A DNA stretch of 64,000 nt from CAYFVR01 sp046541515 (lineage in GTDB: Bacteria > Desulfobacterota > Desulfobacteria > Desulfobacterales > Desulfococcaceae). Below the pieces are notes generated by a model, which was not told where the DNA came from, did no database searches, and was given only the letters and a program-made list of their open reading frames with translations. Location: contig JBKHDD010000006.1 of assembly GCA_046541515.1 (NCBI GenBank), positions 8,193-72,192 on the forward strand. Direction: 5' to 3'. Positions 34,330 to 42,160 of the stretch are shown here, piece by piece; position 1 is the first letter of the stretch; each line of letters starts with the position of its first letter. The position numbers and the translations under genes are program-made.

Positions 34330-35529
34330 ATGAACGCCGACCTTCGCGTGCCCGCGCCGGAGTTGGGGCGCCGGATCGGCGCCTTTCAGGACCGGCTTCG
34401 GGCCGACGGGATCGACGGCGCGTTGATCCTGCAGAAGGCCGACCTGTTCTACCTTTCCGGCACCGCCCAGGACGGCATCCTGTACGTGCCGGCCGACGGC
34501 GCGCCGCTGTTGATGATTCGCAAAAGCCTGGAACGGGCGCAAGGAGAATCGCTTCTTCCCGAGGTGCGGCCGTTGACCGGCACGGGCGACCTGCTCCGGG
34601 AAATGGAGGCGCGGAGCTTTCCCTTTCCCAAGGTGCTGGGGCTGGAAATGGACGTCCTTCCCGCCGCGCTCTACCTGGGATTTCAGCGCCGGTTTCCCGG
34701 CGCCCGGCTGGTGGACGTTTCGTCCCGGCTGCGGGCCGTGCGGGCCGTCAAGTCCCCCTACGAACTGGGACGACTCCGGGAAGCCGGCCGGCGGGCCGAT
34801 CAGGTGCTGGCCCAAGTGGCCGAGCACATTCGGCCGGGCGTCACCGAGCTGGCCTTGGCCGGACGGGTGGAGGCGTTGGCCCGGGAACTGGGCCATCCGG
34901 GACTGGTGCGGATGCGCCGGTGGGGCAGCGAGATTTTCTACGGCCATCTGATGGCCGGGGAAACCGCCGCCCGCCCCAGCTTCCTGGCGTCCCCCACCGG
35001 CGGCGCGGGCACCGGTCCCGCCATGCCCCAAAGCGCAGGCCTCCGCCCCATCGGCCCCGGCGAACCCATCCTGGTGGATTACGTATTCGTGTGGGAGGGC
35101 TACATCGCCGACCAGACCCGGGTTTTCGTTTTGGGCGAGCCGCCGGACGATCTGCTTCGGGCCCATGACGCCATGCGGGAAGTGCAATCCGCCCTGCAAG
35201 GGGCGGCCCGACCCGGCGCCGTGGCCGGCGATCTGTACGAAATGGCGGTGGCCGAAGCGGAACGGCTGGGATTTGGCGAATATTTTATGGGCTCGGGGGA
35301 CGACCGGATTTCCTTTGTGGGACACGGCGTGGGGCTGGAGCTGGATGAATTCCCGTTCATCGCCCGGGGCCAGACGCAGGCCCTGGAAGCGGGCATGGTG
35401 ATTGCCCTGGAACCCAAACAGATTTTGCCCGGACGAGGCGTGGTGGGCATCGAGAACACCCACGTGGTCGGCCCGGAAGGATTGACGCCCCTGACCGCCT
35501 TCCGGGAAGAGATGATTCGGATCGGATAG
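34330..35529 (+). CDS. M24 family Xaa-Pro-type metallopeptidase
   Basis: 399 residues. ATG 34330 follows GGAGG at 8 nt; the in-frame TTG at 34315 overlaps that site and is rejected. The creatinase-like N-terminal domain (about 1-150) precedes the pita-bread catalytic domain. Its metal ligands are Asp in LVDYVFVWEG, Asp in IADQTRVF, His in FVGHGVGLELDEFPF, Glu in VIALEPKQ and Glu in GIENTHVV. The family removes N-terminal residues before proline or cleaves dipeptides; a divergent branch is possible. No signal peptide, so cytoplasmic. The next gene (dksA) starts 31 bp later. Confidence 0.9.
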   Translation: MNADLRVPAPELGRRIGAFQDRLRADGIDGALILQKADLFYLSGTAQDGILYVPADGAPLLMIRKSLERAQGESLLPEVRPLTGTGDLLREMEARSFPFPKVLGLEMDVLPAALYLGFQRRFPGARLVDVSSRLRAVRAVKSPYELGRLREAGRRADQVLAQVAEHIRPGVTELALAGRVEALARELGHPGLVRMRRWGSEIFYGHLMAGETAARPSFLASPTGGAGTGPAMPQSAGLRPIGPGEPILVDYVFVWEGYIADQTRVFVLGEPPDDLLRAHDAMREVQSALQGAARPGAVAGDLYEMAVAEAERLGFGEYFMGSGDDRISFVGHGVGLELDEFPFIARGQTQALEAGMVIALEPKQILPGRGVVGIENTHVVGPEGLTPLTAFREEMIRIG

Positions 35530-35560
35530 GCCGGGACGCCGGCGAGGAGAAAAATTGGAA

Positions 35561-35974
35561 ATGAGCGAAGAAAAATTTCCCGAAGACTACGAGCCCCACG
35601 AGGGCGAGGAATACATGAACGACCGCCAGCTTGCCTATTTCCGTCGGGTGTTGGTGAACTGGCGGAACGAACTGCTGGCCGAGTCGGGGAAAACCCTCCA
35701 AAAACTCAAGGAAGGCAAGGACAACAATCCCGAAACCATCGACCGGGGCACCAGCGAATCGGACACCGCTTTCGAGCTTCGAACCCGGGACCGATACCGA
35801 AAGCTGCTGAAAAAGATCGAGCACGCCCTGGAACGAATTGAGGAGGGAGAGTACGGGTATTGCGAGGAGACCGGGGAAGAAATCGGCCTGAAGCGGCTGA
35901 TGGCCCGTCCCATCGCCACCCTCTCCATCGAGGCCCAGGAACGCCACGAACGGTCCAAAAAACAACGGGGATAA
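35561..35974 (+). CDS. dksA: DksA/TraR family regulator without the zinc cysteines
   Basis: 137 residues from ATG 35561 (an in-frame TTG at 35555 has equal or better spacing to AGGAG, so two extra residues are possible). A coiled coil precedes the tip motif ETIDRGTSESD, then the globular part GYGYCEETGEEIGLKRL and ATLSIEAQERHE. Standard DksA has four zinc cysteines in this part; here only the first remains, the others being Thr, Ser and Ala. This matches the zinc-independent form of many alphaproteobacteria. With ppGpp, DksA adjusts transcription of rRNA and amino-acid genes. Confidence 0.92.
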   Translation: MSEEKFPEDYEPHEGEEYMNDRQLAYFRRVLVNWRNELLAESGKTLQKLKEGKDNNPETIDRGTSESDTAFELRTRDRYRKLLKKIEHALERIEEGEYGYCEETGEEIGLKRLMARPIATLSIEAQERHERSKKQRG

Positions 35975-36069
35975 GGTCCCCTCCCGCCATTTCGGAAAAT
36001 CCGGACCTTCGCGGCCGATCCGATTCGGTCCCAGCCCGTTGGCCCGGTCCCGAGGGGGGAGGTCGCCCC

Positions 36070-36091
36070 TCCGGATAAAATCCGGATAAAA
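36070..36091 (+). repeat. Two tandem copies of an 11-bp unit
   Basis: TCCGGATAAAA occurs twice without spacer (36070-36080, 36081-36091) between the convergent dksA and cysS genes. A partial GAGGGG/CCCCTC hairpin lies just before it, so it may be part of a weak terminator region. Confidence 0.5.
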
Positions 36092-36159
36092 ACCGAAGGG
36101 CGACGAACGTCCCGCGCGCCATCTGCCGTCCGCCAGAACCGGAGGAAAAATCGGCGTCC

Positions 36160-37557
36160 TCAGGACTTGAACACCTTCATTCCGTCCTTTCCGTCCCGAA
36201 CCGTATACCCAAGCCCCTGCAACCGGTCCCGCAGTTCGTCGGAACGGCTCCAGTTTTTCTCCCGCCGCGCCTGAATTCGCTCGTCCACCAACGCCTGGAT
36301 TTCCGCCGGAAGGGCGGATTCCGGCGCGACCCGATGGAGATCGAATCCCAGCACTCGATCAAAATCCAGCACCGTCCCCAATTTGTCCGCCGGCGGGATG
36401 TCCGCCTTCAGGGTTTCCTGCACCACCGCCATGACCCGGGGCATGTTCAGGTCGTCGTTCAAGGCGTCCCGAAACTTGTCCCGAAAGGCCGGATGAGGGC
36501 GCTCCGCCGCCGAGCCGCCCGCGGCCTCTCGCACCGTCCGCACCTGGTTCCGGAGATGGTTCAGGCCGTTTTCCGCCGCCTGGATCGACTCGTCGCCGTA
36601 CTCCATGGGATTGCGGTAGTGGGTCACAAAGGCGGCGTACCGATAGGCGAGGGGATCGATTCCCTTGGCCTCCAAGGCGTTTTCCAGGGTCAGGAAATTG
36701 TCCGCGCTCTTGGCCATTTTCTTCCCGCCGCTGATTTGCAAAAAGGCGCCGTGCATCCAAAACCGGAAAAACGGCTTTCCCGTCGCCGCCTCGGACTGGG
36801 CGATTTCGTTGGTGTGGTGCACGTCGATGTGGTCGGTTCCGCCGCAGTGGATGTCCAGATGGTCCCCCAGAAATTTCATGCTCATGGCCGAACACTCGAT
36901 ATGCCAGCCGGGAAATCCCCTCCCCCACGGCGAATCCCATTCCATCTGCCGCCGAACGTCCTTCGGGGAAAATTTCCACAGGGCAAAATCGGTGGGATTC
37001 CGTTTTTCCGGGTTCCGCTCCACCCGGGCGCCCTCCAGCAGAGAATCCAGGTTCTGGTTGGAGAGTCGGGCGTAGTTGGGAAACCGCAGGGTGTCAAAAT
37101 AAACGCCGTCCGACGTCTGGTAGGTATAGCCTTTTTCCTCCAGCGTCTTGATCAGATCGATCTGCTCGGGGATGGTGTCGGTGGCCCTGCACCAGACGTC
37201 GGGCTCCAGCAGGTTGAGCCGCGCCATGTCCTTCTGGAAGGCTTTGGTGTAGAATTCCGCCAGTTCCCAGGCCGATTTGCCTTCCTTTTCGGCTCCTTTT
37301 TCGAGCTTGTCCTCGCCCATGTCCCGATCCCCGGTCAAATGGCCGACATCGGTGATGTTCATGACCCGTCGAAAAGGGATGTCGTTGTATTTCAGCGTTC
37401 GCACCAGCACGTCCTCGAAAAGGAAGGTCCGAAGATTTCCGATATGGGCGAAGTTGTAGACCGTCGGTCCGCAGGTGTAGATTCCGGCGAAATCCGGAAA
37501 CAGCGGCCGGAAAACCTCTTTGCGGCGGGTCAGGGTATTGTACAGATATAAATCCAT
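36160..37557 (-). CDS. cysS: Cysteinyl-tRNA synthetase
   Basis: 465 residues. ATG 37557 fits the family N-terminus (LYNTLTRRKEVFRPL); the frame is open upstream without conserved sequence. Class I signatures are present: zinc/HIGH region IYTCGPTVYNFAHIGN (near 25-42), zinc ligands in WHIECSAM and GGTDHIDVHHTNE, and the KMSKS loop as GGKKMAKSADNFL. It charges tRNA-Cys. It is convergent with dksA. A promoter (37610-37638) lies upstream. Confidence 0.97.
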   Translation of the reverse strand: MDLYLYNTLTRRKEVFRPLFPDFAGIYTCGPTVYNFAHIGNLRTFLFEDVLVRTLKYNDIPFRRVMNITDVGHLTGDRDMGEDKLEKGAEKEGKSAWELAEFYTKAFQKDMARLNLLEPDVWCRATDTIPEQIDLIKTLEEKGYTYQTSDGVYFDTLRFPNYARLSNQNLDSLLEGARVERNPEKRNPTDFALWKFSPKDVRRQMEWDSPWGRGFPGWHIECSAMSMKFLGDHLDIHCGGTDHIDVHHTNEIAQSEAATGKPFFRFWMHGAFLQISGGKKMAKSADNFLTLENALEAKGIDPLAYRYAAFVTHYRNPMEYGDESIQAAENGLNHLRNQVRTVREAAGGSAAERPHPAFRDKFRDALNDDLNMPRVMAVVQETLKADIPPADKLGTVLDFDRVLGFDLHRVAPESALPAEIQALVDERIQARREKNWSRSDELRDRLQGLGYTVRDGKDGMKVFKS

Positions 37558-37609
37558 GGCTTTTTCTTTTCTCCGTGTCGGTTTCATCCAGGAACAAATA
37601 AATTTGGGC

Positions 37610-37638
37610 AGTTTATCGGAAATCCATTCTGAATTCAA
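37610..37638 (-). promoter_or_regulatory. Candidate promoter of cysS
   Basis: Minus strand TTGAAT (37633-37638), 17 bp, TAAACT (37610-37615), 53 bp before the cysS start. The -35 touches the inverted repeat at 37637-37654. Confidence 0.5.
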
Positions 37639-37654
37639 CCGTTGAAAAACGGTT
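37637..37654. promoter_or_regulatory. Inverted repeat between the cysS and mntR-like promoters
   Basis: AACCGTT-GAAA-AACGGTT, a perfect 7-bp palindrome with 4-bp spacer. It overlaps the cysS -35 and ends 10 bp before the TTGACA of the regulator gene. There is no T-run on either side, so an operator is more likely than a terminator. Confidence 0.45.
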
Positions 37655-37664
37655 TGGAACCCTG

Positions 37665-37693
37665 TTGACAGGCCCCCGGAGACGCCCAATTGT
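37665..37693 (+). promoter_or_regulatory. Candidate promoter of the DtxR/MntR-type gene
   Basis: Perfect TTGACA (37665-37670), 17 bp, AATTGT (37688-37693, a poor -10). It lies 35 bp before the regulator start. Confidence 0.4.
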
Positions 37694-37727
37694 GGGAAAT
37701 CGATAAACGCCCACCTGGTTTTCCAAT

Positions 37728-38393
37728 ATGCGCACCCGTGCCGTGGAAGATTTTCTCAAAGCCGTGTACGACCTCCGGGACCCCGAAGGACGAGTTCGGA
37801 CCTCGGCCCTGGCGGAACGGCTGCGGCTCTCCGCCGGATCGGTGACGGAAATGGCCAAGCGGCTTGCCGGCGAACGGCCCCGGTTGGTGACCCACCGTCA
37901 TCACCGGGGCGTCGGATTGACGGCGGACGGCGAGCGGGTCGCGCTGGACGTGATCCGCCGTCACCGGTTGCTGGAAACCTTTCTTCACCAGGTGCTCGGG
38001 TTCGGCTGGGACGAGGTCCACGAGGAGGCCGAACGGCTGGAGCACTGCCTGTCCGACCGGCTCACCGACGCCATCGACGCCTATCTGGACCATCCCGCCG
38101 CCGATCCCCACGGCGATCCCATTCCCCGGACCGGAGAGGTTCCCGAGCCGGAAGAACGGGCCGGTCTGGACGCCATCCCCAAAGGCCGCACCGTTCGAAT
38201 CGCCCGGGTCCGCCGCTCCGAACCGGACCTCCTTCGCTATTTGGCGGAGACCGGCATCACTCTCCACGCCGAAATTCAGATTACGGAACAGGCGCCCTTC
38301 GGCGGCCCGGTCAGCTTTCGATCCGGGGAAGGCGGGCCGGTTCGAGCCATCGGCCGCGACGTCGCGCGGGACATCCTGGTAGAGCCGGCTTGA
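37728..38393 (+). CDS. mntR: DtxR/MntR/TroR-family metal-dependent repressor
   Basis: 221 residues in three domains: winged helix (1-65, TSALAERLRLSAGSVTEMAKRL), metal-binding/dimerisation domain (about 70-135: RRHRLLETFLHQVLGF, EEAERLEHCLSDRLTD, DPHGDPIP) and a C-terminal FeoA/SH3-like domain (about 150-221). Metal ligands of the family (E/H in HxxxE and EExxxxEH) are present. The protein senses Mn or Fe and represses uptake genes. No strong ribosome site precedes ATG 37728. The TroABCD uptake genes start 311 bp downstream, behind a palindrome, so they are the natural target. Confidence 0.9.
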   Translation: MRTRAVEDFLKAVYDLRDPEGRVRTSALAERLRLSAGSVTEMAKRLAGERPRLVTHRHHRGVGLTADGERVALDVIRRHRLLETFLHQVLGFGWDEVHEEAERLEHCLSDRLTDAIDAYLDHPAADPHGDPIPRTGEVPEPEERAGLDAIPKGRTVRIARVRRSEPDLLRYLAETGITLHAEIQITEQAPFGGPVSFRSGEGGPVRAIGRDVARDILVEPA

Positions 38394-38599
38394 CGCGAAG
38401 ACGCTCTCCGGATCGCCATCATCCGCCGGGCGCTCCTGCGAAGGTTGCCAAACGGCTCGAAACTTCGGAAAAAAACCGGATGGCGGTCCGATTGCGGGGG
38501 CCAAGCCCAAAAGGCCACCCGGAGGACCTTTGGACGTCTTCCCGCTTGATTTCAGGAAGGTTTACGCAAGTTTTTTGGATGCCCAAAAACCCAACTTCG

Positions 38600-38627
38600 T
38601 TGACGCGAAAAATTTTGTGGTTATACA
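38600..38627 (+). promoter_or_regulatory. Promoter of the TroABCD-type operon
   Basis: TTGACG (38600-38605), 16 bp, TATACA (38622-38627), about 80 bp before the ATG at 38705. Both boxes are close to consensus. The -10 is enclosed by the arms of an inverted repeat. Confidence 0.6.
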
Positions 38628-38645
38628 TTGAATCGACAAAATTTT
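38609..38645. promoter_or_regulatory. Candidate metalloregulator operator
   Basis: A 10-bp inverted repeat, AAAATTTTGT (38609-38618) and ACAAAATTTT (38636-38645), with 17 bp between arms. The arms flank the -10 box, so protein binding would block RNA polymerase. The DtxR-type regulator encoded just upstream is the obvious candidate binder; this is inference. Confidence 0.5.
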
Positions 38646-38704
38646 CACCCATGCGGGCAGAAGTCCATTCATGCCTCTTCCACTCTTGTCCCGGAGGTCC
38701 CCCC

Positions 38705-39706
38705 ATGAAACGAGCCGATCTGCTTCCCCTTCAAAAATCCGTCTTCGCGATCCAGGTTTTTTTACTCCTTTTGGCCGGTTTTTCGATCTTCGGCGACGCC
38801 GCCCATGCGGAATACGACGGCGACTATCCCTATTCGGCCGCGGCCACGGTGGGCATGGTGGCCGACATTGTCGGCGAAGTGGCCGGAGACAAAGCCGAGG
38901 TCGCCCGGATCGTGGACGCCGGGGTGGACCCCCACAACTTTACGCCCACCCGAGGCGACGTGGCGACCTTTCTCCGGGCCGACGTGATTTTTTATTCCGG
39001 GTTGATGCTGGAAGGGCAGATGATCGACGTGCTGGAAAAAGTCGGCCGCCGCCTTCCCGTCTTCGCCGTCACCGAACGGCTGGACCCAAAATACCTCCTC
39101 CAGGACGCGGAAACCGGCGACCCCGATCCCCACGTCTGGATGGACGTTTCGGGCTGGATTCGGGCCGTGGACGTGGTGGAAAAGGGACTGGGCGAATTCG
39201 ACCCGAAAAATGCCGATGGCTACGCCGAACGGGCGGCGGAATACCGCGAACGGCTAGCGAAATTGGACGAATACGCCAAACGGGCGATCGGCTCCATCCC
39301 GGAAAACCAGCGGGTCATGATCACCGCCCACGACGCCTTCCGCTACCTGGGCCGCGCCTACAATCTGGAGGTCATCGGAATTCAGGGCATTTCCACCGAA
39401 TCCGAGGCCGGGCTCAAAGACATCAACAATATCGTTGATCAGCTTGTGGAGCGGAACATTCCGGCGGTCTTCGTGGAAACCTCGGTTTCCGACAAGAACG
39501 TCCGGGCGCTGGTGGAAGGCGCGAAGGCCAGGGGCCATTCCGTCAAAATCGGCGGGGAGCTTTTTTCCGACGCCATGGGGCCGGCGGGAACCTACGAAGG
39601 CACCTACATCGGCATGATCGATCACAACGTGACCACCATCGCCCAGGCCTTGGGCGGCGACGCCCCGGAGGGCGGAATGCAGGGGAAGCTGGGCGGGGAG
39701 CGCTAA
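38705..39706 (+). CDS. troA: Metal ABC transporter, substrate-binding protein (Mn/Zn, TroA type)
   Basis: 333 residues. ATG 38705 follows GGAGGT; the signal peptide ends near residue 35 (FSIFGDAAHA). Expected ligands: His in GVDPHNFTPTRGD, His in GDPDPHVWMDVS, Glu or Ser in IQGISTESEAGLKD, Asp in GGELFSDAMG. The GISTESE motif is that of the TroA/MntC group, where Mn or Zn is bound. The His-rich loop of zinc-specific ZnuA is absent, which favours Mn. It delivers metal to the two permeases downstream. First gene of the operon, 173 bp before the ATPase gene. Confidence 0.92.
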   Translation: MKRADLLPLQKSVFAIQVFLLLLAGFSIFGDAAHAEYDGDYPYSAAATVGMVADIVGEVAGDKAEVARIVDAGVDPHNFTPTRGDVATFLRADVIFYSGLMLEGQMIDVLEKVGRRLPVFAVTERLDPKYLLQDAETGDPDPHVWMDVSGWIRAVDVVEKGLGEFDPKNADGYAERAAEYRERLAKLDEYAKRAIGSIPENQRVMITAHDAFRYLGRAYNLEVIGIQGISTESEAGLKDINNIVDQLVERNIPAVFVETSVSDKNVRALVEGAKARGHSVKIGGELFSDAMGPAGTYEGTYIGMIDHNVTTIAQALGGDAPEGGMQGKLGGER

Positions 39707-39879
39707 GGCGGCCTCGGTTCCGACTCGACCGGGGCAAGTTTGCAGCCGGCCATTCCCCAAAAAAAGGAAATGCGCTTTGCTCTCGTCCTTGGACCTTCCG
39801 GCAAGAAATTTCGTTTGAAACCCCGGGCCGATCGGCTTGGCCTTTCGCCCGCCGAATCCGCGAGCCCATCGGAGATCCC

Positions 39880-40719
39880 ATGCAAACCCATCCCGACCGC
39901 CACCATTTCCCGGAACCGCTCGACCCCGCCGCGCCGCCGGCCGACGCGCCGCTCTGGATCAACGACCTCACCGTCGCCTACCACCGGAAACCGGTGCTGT
40001 GGGACATCGACCTCACCCTGCCGGCGGGAAAACTGATCGCCGTGGTCGGCCCCAACGGGGCCGGAAAAAGCACTCTGATCAAAGCGGTTCTCGGTCTGGC
40101 GCCCCGGGCCTCCGGCCGGATAAAAATTTTCGGAAAGCCCTACGAGCGGCAACGCCATCTGGTGGGTTACGTTCCCCAGCGGGAAAGCGTGGACTGGGAT
40201 TTCCCGGTGAACGCCCTGGACGTGGTGGTCATGGGCCGCTACCGGCGGATCGGATGGTTCCGTCCGGTGACGCGGACGCACCGGGACGCCGCCCGGGAGG
40301 CGCTGGAAAAGGTGGGCATGAGCGACTATGCCGACCGGCAGATCAGCCAGCTTTCCGGCGGACAGCAGCAGCGGGTCTTTCTGGCGCGGGCGCTGACCCA
40401 GGAGGCCGACCTCTACTTCATGGACGAGCCCTTCGCCGGGGTGGACGTGGCCACGGAGCGCGCCATCATCGCCCTGCTCAAAGAACTGAAAGAGCGGGGA
40501 AAAACCTGCGTGGTCGTCCATCACGACTTGCAAACGGTCCCGGACTACTTCGACCATGTGGTTCTGCTCAACATGCGGCTGGTCGCCGCCGGTCCCACGG
40601 AGACCGTGTTCACCGAAGAAAACCTGAAGAAAACTTTCGGCGGAAAGCTGACCTTGCTGTCCCAGGCCCTGGAGGCATATTCCGCCGATCCACGGCTTCC
40701 CGGCGGAGACGAGCGATGA
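39880..40719 (+). CDS. troB: Metal ABC transporter, ATP-binding protein
   Basis: 279 residues with all ABC motifs: Walker A VVGPNGAGKSTL, Q-loop YVPQRESVDWDFP, signature SQLSGGQQQRVFLARA, Walker B DLYFMDEPFAGVD and H-loop VVVHHDL. The VPQRxSVDWDFPxxxxDVVxMGRY sequence is typical of Mn/Zn-family ATPases (MntB/TroB/SitB). GGAGAT precedes the ATG. The stop overlaps the next start (ATGA at 40716-40719), so the permease is translationally coupled. Confidence 0.95.
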   Translation: MQTHPDRHHFPEPLDPAAPPADAPLWINDLTVAYHRKPVLWDIDLTLPAGKLIAVVGPNGAGKSTLIKAVLGLAPRASGRIKIFGKPYERQRHLVGYVPQRESVDWDFPVNALDVVVMGRYRRIGWFRPVTRTHRDAAREALEKVGMSDYADRQISQLSGGQQQRVFLARALTQEADLYFMDEPFAGVDVATERAIIALLKELKERGKTCVVVHHDLQTVPDYFDHVVLLNMRLVAAGPTETVFTEENLKKTFGGKLTLLSQALEAYSADPRLPGGDER

Positions 40720-42155
40720 ACCGGATTCGTTGGACCGGGAGCCGCGCAATCGCCGCGGGGCTTGGGTTTCTCCTTTTCGGCGTAACGGGCGCACACGCCG
40801 CCGGACTGGCCGGCCACGGAATCCAGTGGCCCGCATGGGCGGACATCCTCCGCGTGCTGACCTTTCAGGACTACAACACCCGGGTGGTGGTCCTCGGGGC
40901 CACGCTGCTGGGGCTGGCGGCGGGGCTGGTGGGAACTTTTCTCATGCTCCGGAAACGGGCCTTGCTCAGCGACACCCTGAGCCATGCCACATTGCCGGGA
41001 ATCGCCCTGGCCTTCATGGTCGTTTCGGCGCTGGGCGGGGACGGCAAGGGGCTCCCCGGCCTGCTGATCGGGGCGGCCATTTTTTCCGTCATCGGCACCG
41101 GATCGGTGATGGCAATCCAGCGGTTCTCCCGGATCAAGGAGGACGCGGCCCTGGGAATCGTGCTGAGCGTCTTTTTCGGACTGGGCGTGGCGCTGATGGG
41201 CATGGCGACGCGCATGGGCACCGGCAACGCGGCCGGGCTGGACGCCTTCATCTACGGCAAAACCGCCTCCATGCTGTTCCGGGACGCCCTGCTCATCGGC
41301 CTGACCGCGCTGGGCGTCGCGGTCTGTTGCCTGACCTTTTTCAAGGAATTCGCCCTGGTCTGCTTCGACGACGGCTTCGCGGCCACCCAGGGATGGCCGG
41401 TGGAACGGCTCGATTTTCTGATGATGGCCCTGGTGGTGCTGGTGACGGTCATCGGACTCCAGGCGGTGGGGCTGATTCTGGTGGTGGCGCTGCTGATCAT
41501 CCCCCCGGCGGCGGCCCGTTTCTGGACTCACCGGCTGCCCGTCATGCTGCCGCTGTCCGGCGGATTCGGGGCGGTCAGCGGAATGGTGGGTTCCGCCCTG
41601 AGCGCGTTGATGGTCAATCTGCCGTCCGGCGCGGTCATCGTGTTGACCGCCTCGGCCCTGTTTTTTCTCAGCCTGATGGTCGGAACCGACCGAGGGCTGA
41701 TCCGGGTTCTGGGCCGCAGGCGAAGCCTTCAACGCCAGGTGGCCCGGGAAAACCTGCTGCGGGCCTTTTTCGAACTGTCGGAAGCCGCTCCGGACGAGCG
41801 AATGGAACCCGATTTCCAGACCTTGCTGGAAATCCGCTCCTGGTCGGCGGCACGGCTTCGCCGGACGCTGGACCGGTTGAAATCCGCAGAATTGGTGGAC
41901 GGGGAAAATGGCCGGTTCCGGCTCACGGCGGCGGGTCGAAAGGAGGCGGCTTCGGTGGTCCGGAAGCACCGGCTGTGGGAGGCCTACCTCATCGCCCACG
42001 CAGACGTGGCGCCGGGCCATGTGGACTGGGGCGCGGACCAGATCGAGCATGTGCTGGACGCCGACATGATCCGCCAACTGGAACGACGGATTCCGGAATT
42101 GATCGGCATGGCCGTCCCCCCCAATCCCCACGCCGAACCGCGCCTGGAGAACTGA
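40716..42155 (+). CDS. troC: Metal ABC permease fused to a DtxR-like domain (first copy)
   Basis: 479 residues, about 180 longer than a plain ABC-3 permease. After a signal-like first helix come eight or nine membrane segments (LGATLLGLAAGLVGTFLML, family motif LSDTLSHATLPGIALAF, later LVVALLIIPPAAARFW). From about residue 335 the protein is soluble: a winged-helix-like part (SWSAARLRRTLDRLKSAELVDG) and a copy of the DtxR dimer/metal domain (RKHRLWEAYLIAHADV, ADQIEHVLDADMIRQLERR, PNPHAEP). The last section mirrors residues 75-135 of the regulator at 37728. This suggests that cytoplasmic metal may gate or sense transport; this is inference. Confidence 0.9.
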   Translation: MNRIRWTGSRAIAAGLGFLLFGVTGAHAAGLAGHGIQWPAWADILRVLTFQDYNTRVVVLGATLLGLAAGLVGTFLMLRKRALLSDTLSHATLPGIALAFMVVSALGGDGKGLPGLLIGAAIFSVIGTGSVMAIQRFSRIKEDAALGIVLSVFFGLGVALMGMATRMGTGNAAGLDAFIYGKTASMLFRDALLIGLTALGVAVCCLTFFKEFALVCFDDGFAATQGWPVERLDFLMMALVVLVTVIGLQAVGLILVVALLIIPPAAARFWTHRLPVMLPLSGGFGAVSGMVGSALSALMVNLPSGAVIVLTASALFFLSLMVGTDRGLIRVLGRRRSLQRQVARENLLRAFFELSEAAPDERMEPDFQTLLEIRSWSAARLRRTLDRLKSAELVDGENGRFRLTAAGRKEAASVVRKHRLWEAYLIAHADVAPGHVDWGADQIEHVLDADMIRQLERRIPELIGMAVPPNPHAEPRLEN

Positions 42156-42160
42156 ACGCC

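Larger units (their letters stand above)
38394..38704. other. 311-bp regulatory gap before the metal uptake operon
   Basis: No gene. The right half holds the promoter, the palindrome and GGAGGT (ribosome site of the binding-protein gene). The left half shows no recognisable element. Confidence 0.5.
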
